Source of the DNA: a virus
DNA: 64,000 nt
Virus record (IMG/VR): IMGVR_UViG_3300030044_000016
Coordinates: 39,654 to 103,653 of that record
Direction: 5' to 3' (one strand)
How positions within the stretch are numbered: position 1 is the stretch's first letter; each line of letters starts with the position of its first letter. The position numbers and the translations under genes are program-made. Below are positions 41,522-51,474 of this stretch, piece after piece. The notes under the pieces are model-generated. The model saw only the letters and a program-made list of their open reading frames with translations. It was not told the DNA's origin and searched no databases.

Positions 41522-43891
41522 ATGGCTGATTTTAATTTACAGAATCAAATATCTGGTGGAGCTATGGCTAACTTACCGAATGCGGTAAGTCAGGTTTATG
41601 GATCTGCGTCTGGAAGTCCCGTAAATAGGGGAATGACAACAAATGGATTCTTCACCGGCAATCCATCAATTGACATGTTCTTGTCGATGGTTACCCAAAT
41701 GTTCAATAGTGGAAGGCCCTCAATGCAGACACTTGGACGGCCCAACATGTCTGCCTATGAGCTTACGGCGTCGCAGACTAGGGCACAGTTGTTCAATCGG
41801 TGGTCTACATCGATATATGCCATGAACCCACAGCTGGGCATGCTAGGACAGGCTGGTACCAATCAACTCACTCAGATGATTATGGACTCCACACAGAAGG
41901 GGGGTAGCATGAGAAATGAGTTTGGGGTATTTGCTAGTGACATGGGTAGATTCATTGCTGGACCAGGAATATCTAATGGGACTATCCAAGCGAACATGCA
42001 GGGAGCCGCCAACATGGTCAAAAACCTCGAGGATGGGATGCATGGCTCTAATGGCCTGTGGGACTTCAACAAGTCATCTGGGTTTACCCACGAGCAGTTC
42101 GCTAAGAATCTATCTGCCTTTGGACCTCTATTGGGGGGTTGGGACCATCTTCAGAATTTGTCTAGAGCTGACGCTACTCAGCAGGAGAAGGCTGATGCGG
42201 TAAAATTTGCACAAGGGACTAGCGAGACAGTTAGGATTGCCCAAGACTTGTTTGGAAAGGATATGCCACTTGAACAACTCACTAGTTCTGTTCAGGACAT
42301 GTTCAGGGGTCAACGTGGGGTTACAAAGTCAATGATTGACAACTCCCTAAGAGACACACAGGCAACCGCCACTGTGGCAGACATGAGTAAGGAACAGATG
42401 GTGCAGTACCAGGGTGTTGCCAAAGAGATCCTTAGCTATGGTGGAGTTTCCTCTGGCCACACAGAGATTGCAAACTCTGCTCTACTGCAAGCCACCGCTG
42501 AAGTTAATTCCAGAATGAAGGAGTCCGCATCTAGGGGCGAGATGTACTCTGGCCCAGGAGTTACTGACCTTGCTCAGCAGCATTTGCAGGGAAGTATCAA
42601 TGTAGCCAGCTCTCCGGTCAATGCAAGGGCCATTGCGGCTCTCTATGCTCTTCCAGAGGGTGACTTAAAGAATCAAGTCAGAGATCTAGTCAGAAAAGGC
42701 GACACTCCTGCTGTATTTGATTTGCTAGAAAAGAATGACAAGAACATATCTCCCGAGACTCATACAGCCATGTCTATTATGGATCACACGATCCAAGAGA
42801 AAGGATTTTCTCCAGAACTTCGTGCTGAATTAGGAGCAAGAGAGGGACAAGACGTAGTAGATGGAGTTTCTGGGCTAAGTACCCAAGCTAGCCTGCACAG
42901 AGCATTATCAGATGGTCTTTATGGAATAAATAAAGACAAAACAACTGTGTTTGGTACATACTTGGCTAAACATGAGGTGTCCAAAGAAGAGTATGCCAGT
43001 GTTGTAAAAGACATGAACGCTACCTCAATTCAGAACCAGGATGACTTAAAGGAAGTAGCCAAGAGGCATGGTATATCTCAAGATAGTGCCGCGTATCAAA
43101 CCTTACTTACAGCGCGTGGAGCTGTTTTGGATAGCAGACAGGATCTAGGAGATGCTATCCCGCAACTTAGGGACAAAAAAGAAGAGGATGAGCTAGATAA
43201 GGCAAAGAAGATCAAGGAGGATGAGAAAAAGACATCTAAGGAGATATTTGACAAGAGAGTAGGGTCAATGATTGATCAAGGACTTGGTGGATTTGTGGGT
43301 GCAGCAATCCAGGACGCAATGGCTGAAAACTACAAGAAGGGTAAGGGGGGTGAGGGATCCCAGGCAGCTTCTTATAAGGACATTCTCCAGAAGATGATGG
43401 ACAATGGAGTTACTACATACAACAACAAGTCAATCCGTAGCCTTCTGGACGACAATACAGGAGATAATGCCAAGATAAATAAGGGACTCCAAGATATTGC
43501 AGATTTCTCTACTGCAAACAAGGGTGACGCCTATAAAGACTATCAAAAGGAGATTAAGTCAGCTCAGTCTGATCTTGAGAGCCGATACAAAAAGGACGGG
43601 AAGAGTCAGAAGGAGATTGATGAGGCCAAGAGTGCCCTTTCTTACTCCATGATCAGCGAACACAGCACAAAACTAGCTCAAGACGCTACTGAGCAGAGTG
43701 ATCGAGCCAGTATTGTTGCCAAGTGGTCTCCTGGCTCCGATTCCTCTACCAAGAATGATGGATCGACTCCAGACCAATTAGTTGCTAGAATTCTTAATGC
43801 ACTTGCTGATATCAAAACCGAAATTGGAGGGAAAGCAGACTCCAAGAGCGGTTTAGGTGGAGTTGCTGCTCCAGCACCTAACAACAGATAA
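41522..43891 (+). CDS. Probable tail tape measure protein
   Basis: 789 residues, nearly all helical. The N-terminal 100 residues are Gly/Asn/Ser/Met-rich, the middle helical, with a coiled-coil, Lys/Glu-rich zone near 550-580 (EEDELDKAKKIKEDEKK) and a weak hydrophobic patch after it (GLGGFVGAAI). The C-terminus is a disordered Gly/Pro/Ala tail. Gene order (tube, spike, chaperones, then this) supports a tape measure role; about 790 residues would suit a tail of roughly 120 nm. No direct motif proves it. Confidence 0.5.
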   Translation: MADFNLQNQISGGAMANLPNAVSQVYGSASGSPVNRGMTTNGFFTGNPSIDMFLSMVTQMFNSGRPSMQTLGRPNMSAYELTASQTRAQLFNRWSTSIYAMNPQLGMLGQAGTNQLTQMIMDSTQKGGSMRNEFGVFASDMGRFIAGPGISNGTIQANMQGAANMVKNLEDGMHGSNGLWDFNKSSGFTHEQFAKNLSAFGPLLGGWDHLQNLSRADATQQEKADAVKFAQGTSETVRIAQDLFGKDMPLEQLTSSVQDMFRGQRGVTKSMIDNSLRDTQATATVADMSKEQMVQYQGVAKEILSYGGVSSGHTEIANSALLQATAEVNSRMKESASRGEMYSGPGVTDLAQQHLQGSINVASSPVNARAIAALYALPEGDLKNQVRDLVRKGDTPAVFDLLEKNDKNISPETHTAMSIMDHTIQEKGFSPELRAELGAREGQDVVDGVSGLSTQASLHRALSDGLYGINKDKTTVFGTYLAKHEVSKEEYASVVKDMNATSIQNQDDLKEVAKRHGISQDSAAYQTLLTARGAVLDSRQDLGDAIPQLRDKKEEDELDKAKKIKEDEKKTSKEIFDKRVGSMIDQGLGGFVGAAIQDAMAENYKKGKGGEGSQAASYKDILQKMMDNGVTTYNNKSIRSLLDDNTGDNAKINKGLQDIADFSTANKGDAYKDYQKEIKSAQSDLESRYKKDGKSQKEIDEAKSALSYSMISEHSTKLAQDATEQSDRASIVAKWSPGSDSSTKNDGSTPDQLVARILNALADIKTEIGGKADSKSGLGGVAAPAPNNR

Positions 43892-43892
43892 C

Positions 43893-44342
43893 ATGGCAGA
43901 TATTTTCAAAGCTACAAGAGGTACAGTGATGAAGAGCAGTGATGGTGCTATGGGCATCTTGACTCTGTCACTTGCCCCGTCTGATTTTTTGATATTCACT
44001 GGTGTTGCAATCCAGAGGAATCAAGTGACCCAATATGTCAAAACTCTTGATAGTTCAATCTACGGGTATGCATGGGGAGAGGGTCCAGGTAGAATTATTA
44101 TAAGCGGTATAATCTTTTTGAACCCCAATTGTGCAGCAACATCTGGGGATGGAGTTGGAGTGGTTAATGAGTTCTACACATCAAGTAATGTGTATGCTCA
44201 GTCCGGTCCGATTTCTGTGTCTCTTGGTAGTACTACTTTCCTTGGGTATCTAGAGGGTATGAATATATCTGCAGAAATGAATGAATTCAATTTTGCTAAT
44301 TTCACCCTGGAGATGTCTATAATCAATGGAGGGAAATCTTAA
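43893..44342 (+). CDS. Tube-like or hub protein
   Basis: 149 residues from ATG 43893, one base after the previous stop; an earlier in-frame ATG at 43857 overlaps the upstream gene and is less likely. The protein is beta-rich; IFTGVAIQRNQVTQYVKTL and LGYLEGMNISAEMNEFNF resemble the strand pattern of tube-type folds. By place it may form the tube start or a baseplate hub ring. Tentative. Confidence 0.5.
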   Translation: MADIFKATRGTVMKSSDGAMGILTLSLAPSDFLIFTGVAIQRNQVTQYVKTLDSSIYGYAWGEGPGRIIISGIIFLNPNCAATSGDGVGVVNEFYTSSNVYAQSGPISVSLGSTTFLGYLEGMNISAEMNEFNFANFTLEMSIINGGKS

Positions 44343-44343
44343 T

Positions 44344-45117
44344 ATGGTAGAAGAAATTAGAACATACTTGCTGAACTCGAATAAATTCTCGAGCGTTTGC
44401 TACTTTCCTTCTGAGTACGAAGAAAAGATACTTCAGCCCCCATTCTCCCTATTTAGAGATGCACTCCTGGGGTCTTCTGCGTACGATACTCCAGCTATTC
44501 AGGCTTGGAGAGCTAATGTGCTGATCTCAGGAATCTATAGGGATCCCGTACTCTCTAGTATTGCCAATTCGTTATTTGACACTAGATTAGTGCAAGGAAA
44601 GTTGTTGATACCAACCACGCTTGACCCATCACTTTTTATTAATGTGGTACACCCCAACATGTTCATTTCTACTAGTGACCTGTGGTCTGCCTTTGATGGC
44701 ATTAATGAGAAGAAAATTGTAATCACAAAGTCTGCTGGATCAGACCCAGTGACATCTGTTGTGGCCACTGTAGCATCTGCTGGCAGGTATGATTCTAACA
44801 CAATAAATTTTACATTCTCTGGTGATATATCAGACCTAAGGAAGGTTCCTAATACTCCCATAAGTATAGCTTTCACAAACTGTTCTAGTATCCCAGACTC
44901 ATTTGCCCAGACAACGCTCGACCTTAAGTACCCAAACTACATTGATATTGATGGTATTGTAAATAGTGTGGATCAGGTCCCAGGGAAAGAGGGATTAATT
45001 ACAGGAAATAGTGTTGCGTCAGCAGCCCTAAGAGATTTTTACTATACAACTACAAGGCCTCACCAAAGCCTTCTTTGCTTGCTAATGGGATACGCCTGCA
45101 GCCTTAAGAATTCATGA
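44344..45117 (+). CDS. Unknown baseplate-region protein
   Basis: 257 residues from ATG 44344. Alpha/beta, without known motifs; it has an ordered C-terminus (YYTTTRPHQSLLCLLMGYACS). Its TGA overlaps the next ATG. Its place between tube-like and hub-like genes suggests a baseplate hub or tail-completion part. Confidence 0.6.
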   Translation: MVEEIRTYLLNSNKFSSVCYFPSEYEEKILQPPFSLFRDALLGSSAYDTPAIQAWRANVLISGIYRDPVLSSIANSLFDTRLVQGKLLIPTTLDPSLFINVVHPNMFISTSDLWSAFDGINEKKIVITKSAGSDPVTSVVATVASAGRYDSNTINFTFSGDISDLRKVPNTPISIAFTNCSSIPDSFAQTTLDLKYPNYIDIDGIVNSVDQVPGKEGLITGNSVASAALRDFYYTTTRPHQSLLCLLMGYACSLKNS

Positions 45118-46472
45118 CATTCCTTGGTACTGCCAATAGTGTAAACAAGCCAGTAGTAAAACTAAATGGCATATCAGTAACCTCAGTTAATTCCCACGCT
45201 GAGGTTGGAGGGATTCCTACGTGTCAGGTTGGAGTTAGGCCAGAGGATCTTACTGACTTTATTGGTACAGATATACAAGCAACTCTAACCGTTGACGGTG
45301 TTAATATTTTCTTTGGTTATGTTGTTGGAGTGGGTTATTCCAATATGAATGGAGGATTGGTCCCATCAGTATCTTTGATTCACGTAGCTAGGGATCTTGA
45401 TGAAATAACAAGCTCTCTGCCTGGTGTGAGTCCGGGGAGTACTGCTGATGTTACCTCCCTGTTGTATACTACAGATTCTTCTGCAGTTGCATCTGCGTCT
45501 AGCGGGTTGTCTAAGTTTTTTGTAAGCGACTGGACCCAACCATTCTCTAGTATCATTTGTACCGGATTGGGTAATGTAATTAGCAAGAGCTCTGCTCAGT
45601 CTGTTAGTGGATATGCACCGGTGGTGTCTGGAACAGACAAGCAGACTGCCATTAATATACTCAACCAGATTAGTGGGTGGAGCAATACGGGAGTATTTGT
45701 TTTTGGGTCGAACGCCGGAATAGCTTCGGGAGCTTCTAGATACATAGATGGGTGTTTACAAAGGGCTGGTACTAGCAGTTCTTTGTGGGATGTTTTATCT
45801 GGCATTATTGCAGCGTTTGATTGTGCACTTGTCTGCAAACCAGGTGGCAATGTGTGTATAATGCCCAATTTTGTTGGAGTTGCAGCTCAGGAAAATCAAA
45901 TACCAACTAGTTTTATCCAGAAGGTAGATAGGAGTGCCCTGACCACTAGGTCGCCCAAAGATTGTATTGTTGTCGCTCCAACAGCTATTGGAACCACAAC
46001 CTCCAACTATACAAATCAGTTTTCTCCTATAAAGCTCGGGAGCTACTCATCTACGCTTCCAGGGTCAAAGGGGTCTATGTTGCTTGCAGCCCCTGGGTGG
46101 ATGAGTATGCTGAATGGATCTGACTTTCCAGACAGTACCACATCCCCTATTACTGCGTATGCACAGACACATGTTCTTTCATATTCAAATAGGCAAAAAA
46201 CCTTCAACATTGTTACTCCTGTTGCTCCTGGAGCCTTTCCTGGAGTTTGCGCTACATTCTCTCCGTTCTCAGGAGCTAAATCATTCGATGGCGGTCCTAT
46301 GAGTGCTTTTGGCGCAACTATTGATGGATACTGCAAAAGTGTGGATCACGTATTGTCAGGAGGGACATTTTCAACTATATTTAGGTTCGAGTGTGCGCTA
46401 GAGCAGGGGGTATACGAAAAACAAAAGAGCCACCCCTTTTTTCCTAAGGCAACAATGGACAAGTGGGACTAA
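45114..46472 (+). CDS. Probable baseplate hub protein (gp27/gpD-like)
   Basis: 452 residues. The N-terminal region (VVKLNGISVTSVNSHAEVGG; LTVDGVNIFFGYVVGVGY) resembles hub proteins that begin with a beta-barrel carrying an FxGYV segment. The middle has a domain with AINILNQISG, typical of the second barrel. Ser-rich throughout. Gene order before gp25- and J-like genes supports the call, which stays moderate. Confidence 0.5.
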   Translation: MTFLGTANSVNKPVVKLNGISVTSVNSHAEVGGIPTCQVGVRPEDLTDFIGTDIQATLTVDGVNIFFGYVVGVGYSNMNGGLVPSVSLIHVARDLDEITSSLPGVSPGSTADVTSLLYTTDSSAVASASSGLSKFFVSDWTQPFSSIICTGLGNVISKSSAQSVSGYAPVVSGTDKQTAINILNQISGWSNTGVFVFGSNAGIASGASRYIDGCLQRAGTSSSLWDVLSGIIAAFDCALVCKPGGNVCIMPNFVGVAAQENQIPTSFIQKVDRSALTTRSPKDCIVVAPTAIGTTTSNYTNQFSPIKLGSYSSTLPGSKGSMLLAAPGWMSMLNGSDFPDSTTSPITAYAQTHVLSYSNRQKTFNIVTPVAPGAFPGVCATFSPFSGAKSFDGGPMSAFGATIDGYCKSVDHVLSGGTFSTIFRFECALEQGVYEKQKSHPFFPKATMDKWD

Positions 46473-46473
46473 C

Positions 46474-47184
46474 ATGACGCAAGAACCAGAAGATCTTTGG
46501 AAGGATTGGAAAAAAAGACCAACTCCTGAAAACCTAAGTAGAGCTGTAAATAGCTTTGGTGGGATGATTGCGTCTTCAGCAAATAACAATAAGACGGTAA
46601 ACAAGGCCCTACTGACCAGCAAGGCTAGGCTACTCACATCTGAGGCGATTAAAACTTACGACCCTAGTCAGGGTACAAAGCTTTCTACCCATGTCTACAA
46701 TCACCTACGCCCACTAAACAGAGAGGCAAAGGATATGACAGAGGTGGCCCCAATGTCTAGGTACTACGGGGAAGAGAGCGGAAAGATGGTCAATATGATC
46801 AGAGGGTTTACAGAGGAAAATGGCAGAGAGCCCGATGATGTTGAGATTAGGGATGCTCTTGGCATTTCTGGACGCCGGCTAGAGAAGCTGAATAAAATCG
46901 TCAAGTACGAGGTCCCAGAGAGTCAGGTAGTTGGAGACGTTGACGAGGGAGAGGATCCAGAAAGCTCCAGACTAAACCTCTGGACAGAGTATGTCTACAA
47001 TGACCTAGATCATCATGGCAGGAAAATACTTGATATGAAGCTAGGTCGCAATGGGCACCCAGCTATGTCCAACGATGAAATTTCAAAGAAGCTCAATCTT
47101 AGCCCAGTTGAGGTTTCCAACAGGGCGTCAAAGATTGCACAGTCAATTTTGGATGGAGTGAACTCTAGGGACAAAACGATATGA
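46474..47184 (+). CDS. Sigma-70-like transcription factor
   Basis: 236 residues. Region 2 is recognised by SEAIKTYDPSQGTKLSTHVYNHLR (split here: AIKTYDPSQGTKLSTHV and YNHLR), equal to the AxxxFxxxxGxKFSTYAxxxIR pattern. Region 3 follows with EENGREPDDVEIRDALGIS, like QEMGREPTPEELAERM. Region 4 is RKILDMKLGR then MSNDEISKKLNLSPVEVSNRAS, a helix-turn-helix. Region 1.1 is absent. It lies inside the baseplate cluster, two bases from the hub gene and overlapping the next gene by four bases. It may direct the phage polymerase or the host enzyme to late promoters. Confidence 0.78.
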   Translation: MTQEPEDLWKDWKKRPTPENLSRAVNSFGGMIASSANNNKTVNKALLTSKARLLTSEAIKTYDPSQGTKLSTHVYNHLRPLNREAKDMTEVAPMSRYYGEESGKMVNMIRGFTEENGREPDDVEIRDALGISGRRLEKLNKIVKYEVPESQVVGDVDEGEDPESSRLNLWTEYVYNDLDHHGRKILDMKLGRNGHPAMSNDEISKKLNLSPVEVSNRASKIAQSILDGVNSRDKTI

Positions 47185-47573
47185 TCGCTACAGATACATA
47201 TACAAAAACTTTTTCTGAGGCAGAGCTGTATCAAGCTACTACCCTGGCATCGTTGTTTAAAACAAAGCTATTTTTGGATTGGTTTAATGGCATTAAGGAT
47301 TTTATGACACAGGTTGACCGGACAGACACGCTCCAGCAACTCCAGGGACTAAAAGCGTCAGATGTTCAAATTGAAGATTGGTCACCACTAAAACTTGAGG
47401 GCATGCACAGTCTTGCTCTGGAAAAGGCGATGAGGATAAGGTATAGTGGGTATGACACTGGTGGTCTAAGTAATGTCAAAGACATCTACGCTGCTGCTGC
47501 TCAAGAGGCAACTGATCTATCTACAGCTATTGCCACATTCGAAGATTCATCCCTGAACTGGACCACCCAATAA
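47181..47573 (+). CDS. Unknown 130-residue baseplate-region protein
   Basis: Starts within the stop of the sigma-like gene (ATGA) and ends sharing its last base with the next ATG (TAATG). The product is helical (ATTLASLFKTKLFLDWFNG) with an Ala-rich C-terminus. Likely a baseplate assembly part; no family recognised. Confidence 0.65.
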   Translation: MIATDTYTKTFSEAELYQATTLASLFKTKLFLDWFNGIKDFMTQVDRTDTLQQLQGLKASDVQIEDWSPLKLEGMHSLALEKAMRIRYSGYDTGGLSNVKDIYAAAAQEATDLSTAIATFEDSSLNWTTQ

Positions 47574-48031
47574 TGCCAACAACAGTAAATTATTCTGGGA
47601 GAAACGTAGATATAGCCTTATTTGATAATAATGCTTCCGGGAATCCAGTAAGCCTTGGAATCCGTCCTACCGCACTTGCCGTAACTGGGAAGCTAAAGGC
47701 ATCTCAGAACTATATAAAAGCTATGCTGAGCACTAGTGGGGAGAGACTAGAAGACCCATCTTATGGGTCTTCTCTTATAGCAAATTTAATGTCTAAGAAC
47801 ATTAGCTTTCCTATTCAGATCCAACAGGCTTTCTCTAGCCAAAGTGCTCTTACCCTTAGGTGGATAAAATCTCAGTACACTAGCACGACCCCCCTTGATG
47901 AGCAGATTAATACTGTTACGTTATTGAATTATTCCATTCAAGCCACTAGTATTTCTCTTAGCCTTCAGTTATCTACACAAGCTGGTGAAACAGCTGTATT
48001 TTACCTACCTGTTGCTTGGGGTACACCATAA
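47573..48031 (+). CDS. Baseplate wedge protein, gp25-like
   Basis: 152 residues. The segment STSGERLEDPSYGSSL matches the gp25/gpW signature (T-GER-x-x-P-x-x-G-x-x-L). IRPTALAVTGKLKASQN precedes it as usual, and strands follow at the C-terminus. gp25-like proteins start sheath assembly at the baseplate. The next gene is J-like, the usual pairing. Confidence 0.72.
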   Translation: MPTTVNYSGRNVDIALFDNNASGNPVSLGIRPTALAVTGKLKASQNYIKAMLSTSGERLEDPSYGSSLIANLMSKNISFPIQIQQAFSSQSALTLRWIKSQYTSTTPLDEQINTVTLLNYSIQATSISLSLQLSTQAGETAVFYLPVAWGTP

Positions 48032-48034
48032 TTT

Positions 48035-49720
48035 ATGTCCACATCCATTGAGAATTTTAATATAGTCCCAGGAGTCAATATTGACCCCTCGCTATTTTCT
48101 GCGTCTGACATCCAGGCTGCTCAAGCAATTGTCCGCCAGTACCTTAGCGATACATACCAGGATCTAGACTTCTCTGCACTCTCTAGTTTGAACGACCTAA
48201 ATGTTAGGCCACAAGCTCAGATATTCTTAGTGATTCAGTCACTAATTAATCAGTTCAACGCTACCAATACCCTATCTAAGGTTATTCAATCCCCATCTAC
48301 CGCCAGCAGTGCAATTGTGGACGCCCTACTGTCCAACTTCTCTGTGTCTAGGGTTGCCGGAACATCTGCCAATGGGTTCATTAAAGTATCTATCCTTGGT
48401 AGCCCGTCTAGTCTATCTATCCAATCAAGCTATACATTCTCTACAGTGGATGGAGTTGTATTTAGCCCAACAATTAATTACATAGCTACTGCAACGCCAG
48501 ACCTGTCAAATCCTAGTCAGATCCAGTTGTATCCAGACCAATCCGGTACCCAAAGCTTTGCTATTGTACCAGCTACAGCAGTCTCCACTGGAGCAATCTA
48601 CAACATTCCACAGTACACCCCACTATCCAGTGCTCAGGTGTACAACTTTGTGTCGGCATCGGCATTCTCAGCTTTTTCTGGCGGTAGTGATGCAGAGACT
48701 GACGCTCAAGTAGTTTCCAGGTTGATACCAGCACTTTCAGTTAGGAACCTGGCATCTCCATTGTCTATAGAGCAGACGCTTAGAGATAACTTCCCCTACA
48801 TTCTACAGATCAATGTTCAAGGAATAACTGGAGACCTAATGACCAGGAACTCCCACAACATCTTTGGTGTAAAGTCTGGGAGTTTTTGTGATGTGTATGT
48901 AAAAACAGCAGTTTCTATCTCTGAGGTCCCAATAGAGAAAACTGCCACCAAGATTATATCTGGAGACGCAAGCACAGCTGATTTTCAGGACTATGTAGGA
49001 AAGTATGTTGTACAAGTGAGTGTTGGGGATATTCCAGGGATGTACGATGTTTCTAGAGTAACACCACAGGCTGCCAACCTACTTAGTACTTACACAATTC
49101 TTAAGAAGGTGCGTGGGGTTAATGCTACCATCCCATCTGGTCAGACCCTACACTCTATTACCACTGTCGCTGAGGGATTCTATTCTTCTTACGGATATGA
49201 GTATGTGGTGTTTGATCCTGTGGTAGACCCAAATCCAGGTGGAAACTATATCCCAGTTACTGTGTATGGGATTACAACTCCTGGAATTGGAGACATACAG
49301 GGGTTTGTAAATTCAAATTCAAACCAGGTGGCCCTAGTGGACACATTAATTAAAGCGTATGTCCCATGCATTATTTCTACTTCTGAAATAAAGGTTAGAG
49401 TCAAAGCTGGAGCCACTACTGCACTCAACCTGCAGTCTGATGTGATCAATTACATAAACTCTATAAACCCATCCACGGATCAACTTCGCGTTGATGGCAT
49501 TATCGCAACAATTTATAAAGATCCAGCAGTCTTATCTGTAGACACACCAATCCTTATTACTGGGACTATTCTGGCTCCAGACCAAAACGCTACAGAGGTT
49601 GTTGTGAGTACTCAATCTATCCTTGGTATTCCAACAGACGTTACTCTTGGTTATGGTCCAGAAAATATCGCTATGTTTACCCAGAGCTCTGGAGTCCCAC
49701 TCACAATAATCGAAGTATAA
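48035..49720 (+). CDS. Baseplate J-like wedge protein (gp6 family)
   Basis: 561 residues. Typical J-like features: N-terminal helical part with VDALLSNFSVSRVAGTSANG, beta domain with VDGVVFSP, and GGSDAETDAQVVSRLIPAL, the conserved GGxDxET.. segment of baseplate J proteins. A long beta/alpha C-terminus includes VNYINS-type helices and VDGIIATIY. It bridges baseplate wedges. It follows the gp25-like gene after three bases. Confidence 0.78.
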   Translation: MSTSIENFNIVPGVNIDPSLFSASDIQAAQAIVRQYLSDTYQDLDFSALSSLNDLNVRPQAQIFLVIQSLINQFNATNTLSKVIQSPSTASSAIVDALLSNFSVSRVAGTSANGFIKVSILGSPSSLSIQSSYTFSTVDGVVFSPTINYIATATPDLSNPSQIQLYPDQSGTQSFAIVPATAVSTGAIYNIPQYTPLSSAQVYNFVSASAFSAFSGGSDAETDAQVVSRLIPALSVRNLASPLSIEQTLRDNFPYILQINVQGITGDLMTRNSHNIFGVKSGSFCDVYVKTAVSISEVPIEKTATKIISGDASTADFQDYVGKYVVQVSVGDIPGMYDVSRVTPQAANLLSTYTILKKVRGVNATIPSGQTLHSITTVAEGFYSSYGYEYVVFDPVVDPNPGGNYIPVTVYGITTPGIGDIQGFVNSNSNQVALVDTLIKAYVPCIISTSEIKVRVKAGATTALNLQSDVINYINSINPSTDQLRVDGIIATIYKDPAVLSVDTPILITGTILAPDQNATEVVVSTQSILGIPTDVTLGYGPENIAMFTQSSGVPLTIIEV

Positions 49721-49722
49721 TT

Positions 49723-51474
49723 TTGAACAACGACCTCACATACGGACGCAACTTTGCGGACTTCTTGGGTTCATTCTGGTCATCTATTTTTGATGGTGGT
49801 GCACTAGGAGACGCAATTGGATATTCTTGTAGCGAAATGCTTCTTCAGAGCTATATGGACGTGATGGAGATTATCAACTCCTCCTCTATATACTCTATCC
49901 CTACTTTCTCCAGGAAGAATGTCCTTCCTGTAATCATCAATGAGAGCGATATGCTGCAGTACGCTCAGGTGCCTTCATATGGAGATGGTGGGTTTTATGG
50001 ACAACAGCCAGATGGAGGAAAGTACAGAAGTGGTTCTTTCTTGAAGTACGGTACCCCAGCTAAGCTTAGTGACTCCTATTTTTATCCACTCCCCCAAAGC
50101 GTTGTTTCGCTCGGATCGTTTGCGGTAAATAGGTTGTTCCAACCATCCGTAACCCTGGCTAATGGCGCAGACTTTATTTTGTCAGCCGACGATGGCGGCA
50201 TTGTATTTAAGAGCAATCCGTTCAGCAACCCGCTCATCCCTGTTGCTGATGTATTAAATACTACAACCGGAGAGATGGACAAGCAGATCGTCATTTGGTT
50301 CTGCGATGTGGATGAGGATACATTCCGACTTCATGACCAGTATGGGTTTATCTTCACGAATCTACAGGAGTCTTCTGAGCAGTACAAAATAATCATTCAG
50401 AGTGTGTTTGAGTTGGTGTCTAAGGGACCTAGCATTTCTGCTCTTGATTCCTTTCTATCTGCGGTTAGTGGTAGTCCATTAATCAGGGAGGTGTCAGAGA
50501 CCGTTGAGGTAATCCAGGACACTCCTGAGGGGTATTTGATCATTACTGACAAGAGTGTGTACTCTTTGCTAGATAAGACCATGTTGCGCAACAACATCGT
50601 GGTCGGTGCAGTACTTCCTGCATCCACACCACTTTCCACTGTTGTTGAGGTAGTTGATACCACAATGTATGACTGGTGGGAGGAATTCCCTTCGTTGCCC
50701 CTCAAGCCAGGGTACACCACAAATACCAATCAGTTTTTGTCGTTCCCCAACATAAGTGTCCCAGCGGTGTATGGTCAGAACAATTCTCCAGCACAGCCTT
50801 TGTCCCAGTCAGTGGCGTTTACACTAATTGGCGATCCAATGGCTATTAAGGATTTTTGGGCGTCTGTTAATGAGAAAGCCGGACAGACTGGGAACAATTA
50901 TGGATTTGAGTTGTTCAGTAAGTATAGCGATAGTACAAATCCAGAAACTGACTTCACAAACCAAGTAGATTTCTTTTTGAACCCGGCTCAGGTACTAGCC
51001 GAGGACCTTTGTACTTATTCCATTCTTCCTATTAAAATAAATATAAATTATATACAAAATCTAGATATATTTTTTAAGACTATTAATCCACTCAAACTTA
51101 GTACTCCTGTTCATGTTATTTTGATGCTATTCCTAGAAATAAATTTAATAGATCAATACCAGCTAGCTGCTTCATCTAACCAAACTCAAACTGACTCTGT
51201 TAATCTAAATGACTTAATTGAAGTGAATTTCAATGATTTCCCGTCAGGGGAGCAGGCATTGTGGTCTGCTCCACCTGATACCACTGGTATACTAGAGGCT
51301 ATATCTATTGACGCCAGCTCTTCCAGTAAAGGAGGGAGGTCTTATGGATCTAACAATTTTTATGATTATGACCTTGACTACAGGGGCTTCTTAATAGAAC
51401 AATTCGATCTTTCCAATACATCAAATTTAGTGCAGACTTTAGAGATTAAACAAATACCAAAATGTGCAACCTAG
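49723..51474 (+). CDS. Probable baseplate wedge component
   Basis: 583 residues from TTG 49723 (MNNDL); no ATG lies near. N-terminal FADFLGSFWSSIFDGGALGD and MLLQSYMDVMEIINSS look like helices that pack against a J-like protein. The rest is mixed alpha/beta. Its position directly after gp25- and J-like genes suggests a wedge role. Near 51040-51230 the base composition becomes strongly AT-rich. Exact family not recognised. Confidence 0.55.
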   Translation: MNNDLTYGRNFADFLGSFWSSIFDGGALGDAIGYSCSEMLLQSYMDVMEIINSSSIYSIPTFSRKNVLPVIINESDMLQYAQVPSYGDGGFYGQQPDGGKYRSGSFLKYGTPAKLSDSYFYPLPQSVVSLGSFAVNRLFQPSVTLANGADFILSADDGGIVFKSNPFSNPLIPVADVLNTTTGEMDKQIVIWFCDVDEDTFRLHDQYGFIFTNLQESSEQYKIIIQSVFELVSKGPSISALDSFLSAVSGSPLIREVSETVEVIQDTPEGYLIITDKSVYSLLDKTMLRNNIVVGAVLPASTPLSTVVEVVDTTMYDWWEEFPSLPLKPGYTTNTNQFLSFPNISVPAVYGQNNSPAQPLSQSVAFTLIGDPMAIKDFWASVNEKAGQTGNNYGFELFSKYSDSTNPETDFTNQVDFFLNPAQVLAEDLCTYSILPIKININYIQNLDIFFKTINPLKLSTPVHVILMLFLEINLIDQYQLAASSNQTQTDSVNLNDLIEVNFNDFPSGEQALWSAPPDTTGILEAISIDASSSSKGGRSYGSNNFYDYDLDYRGFLIEQFDLSNTSNLVQTLEIKQIPKCAT

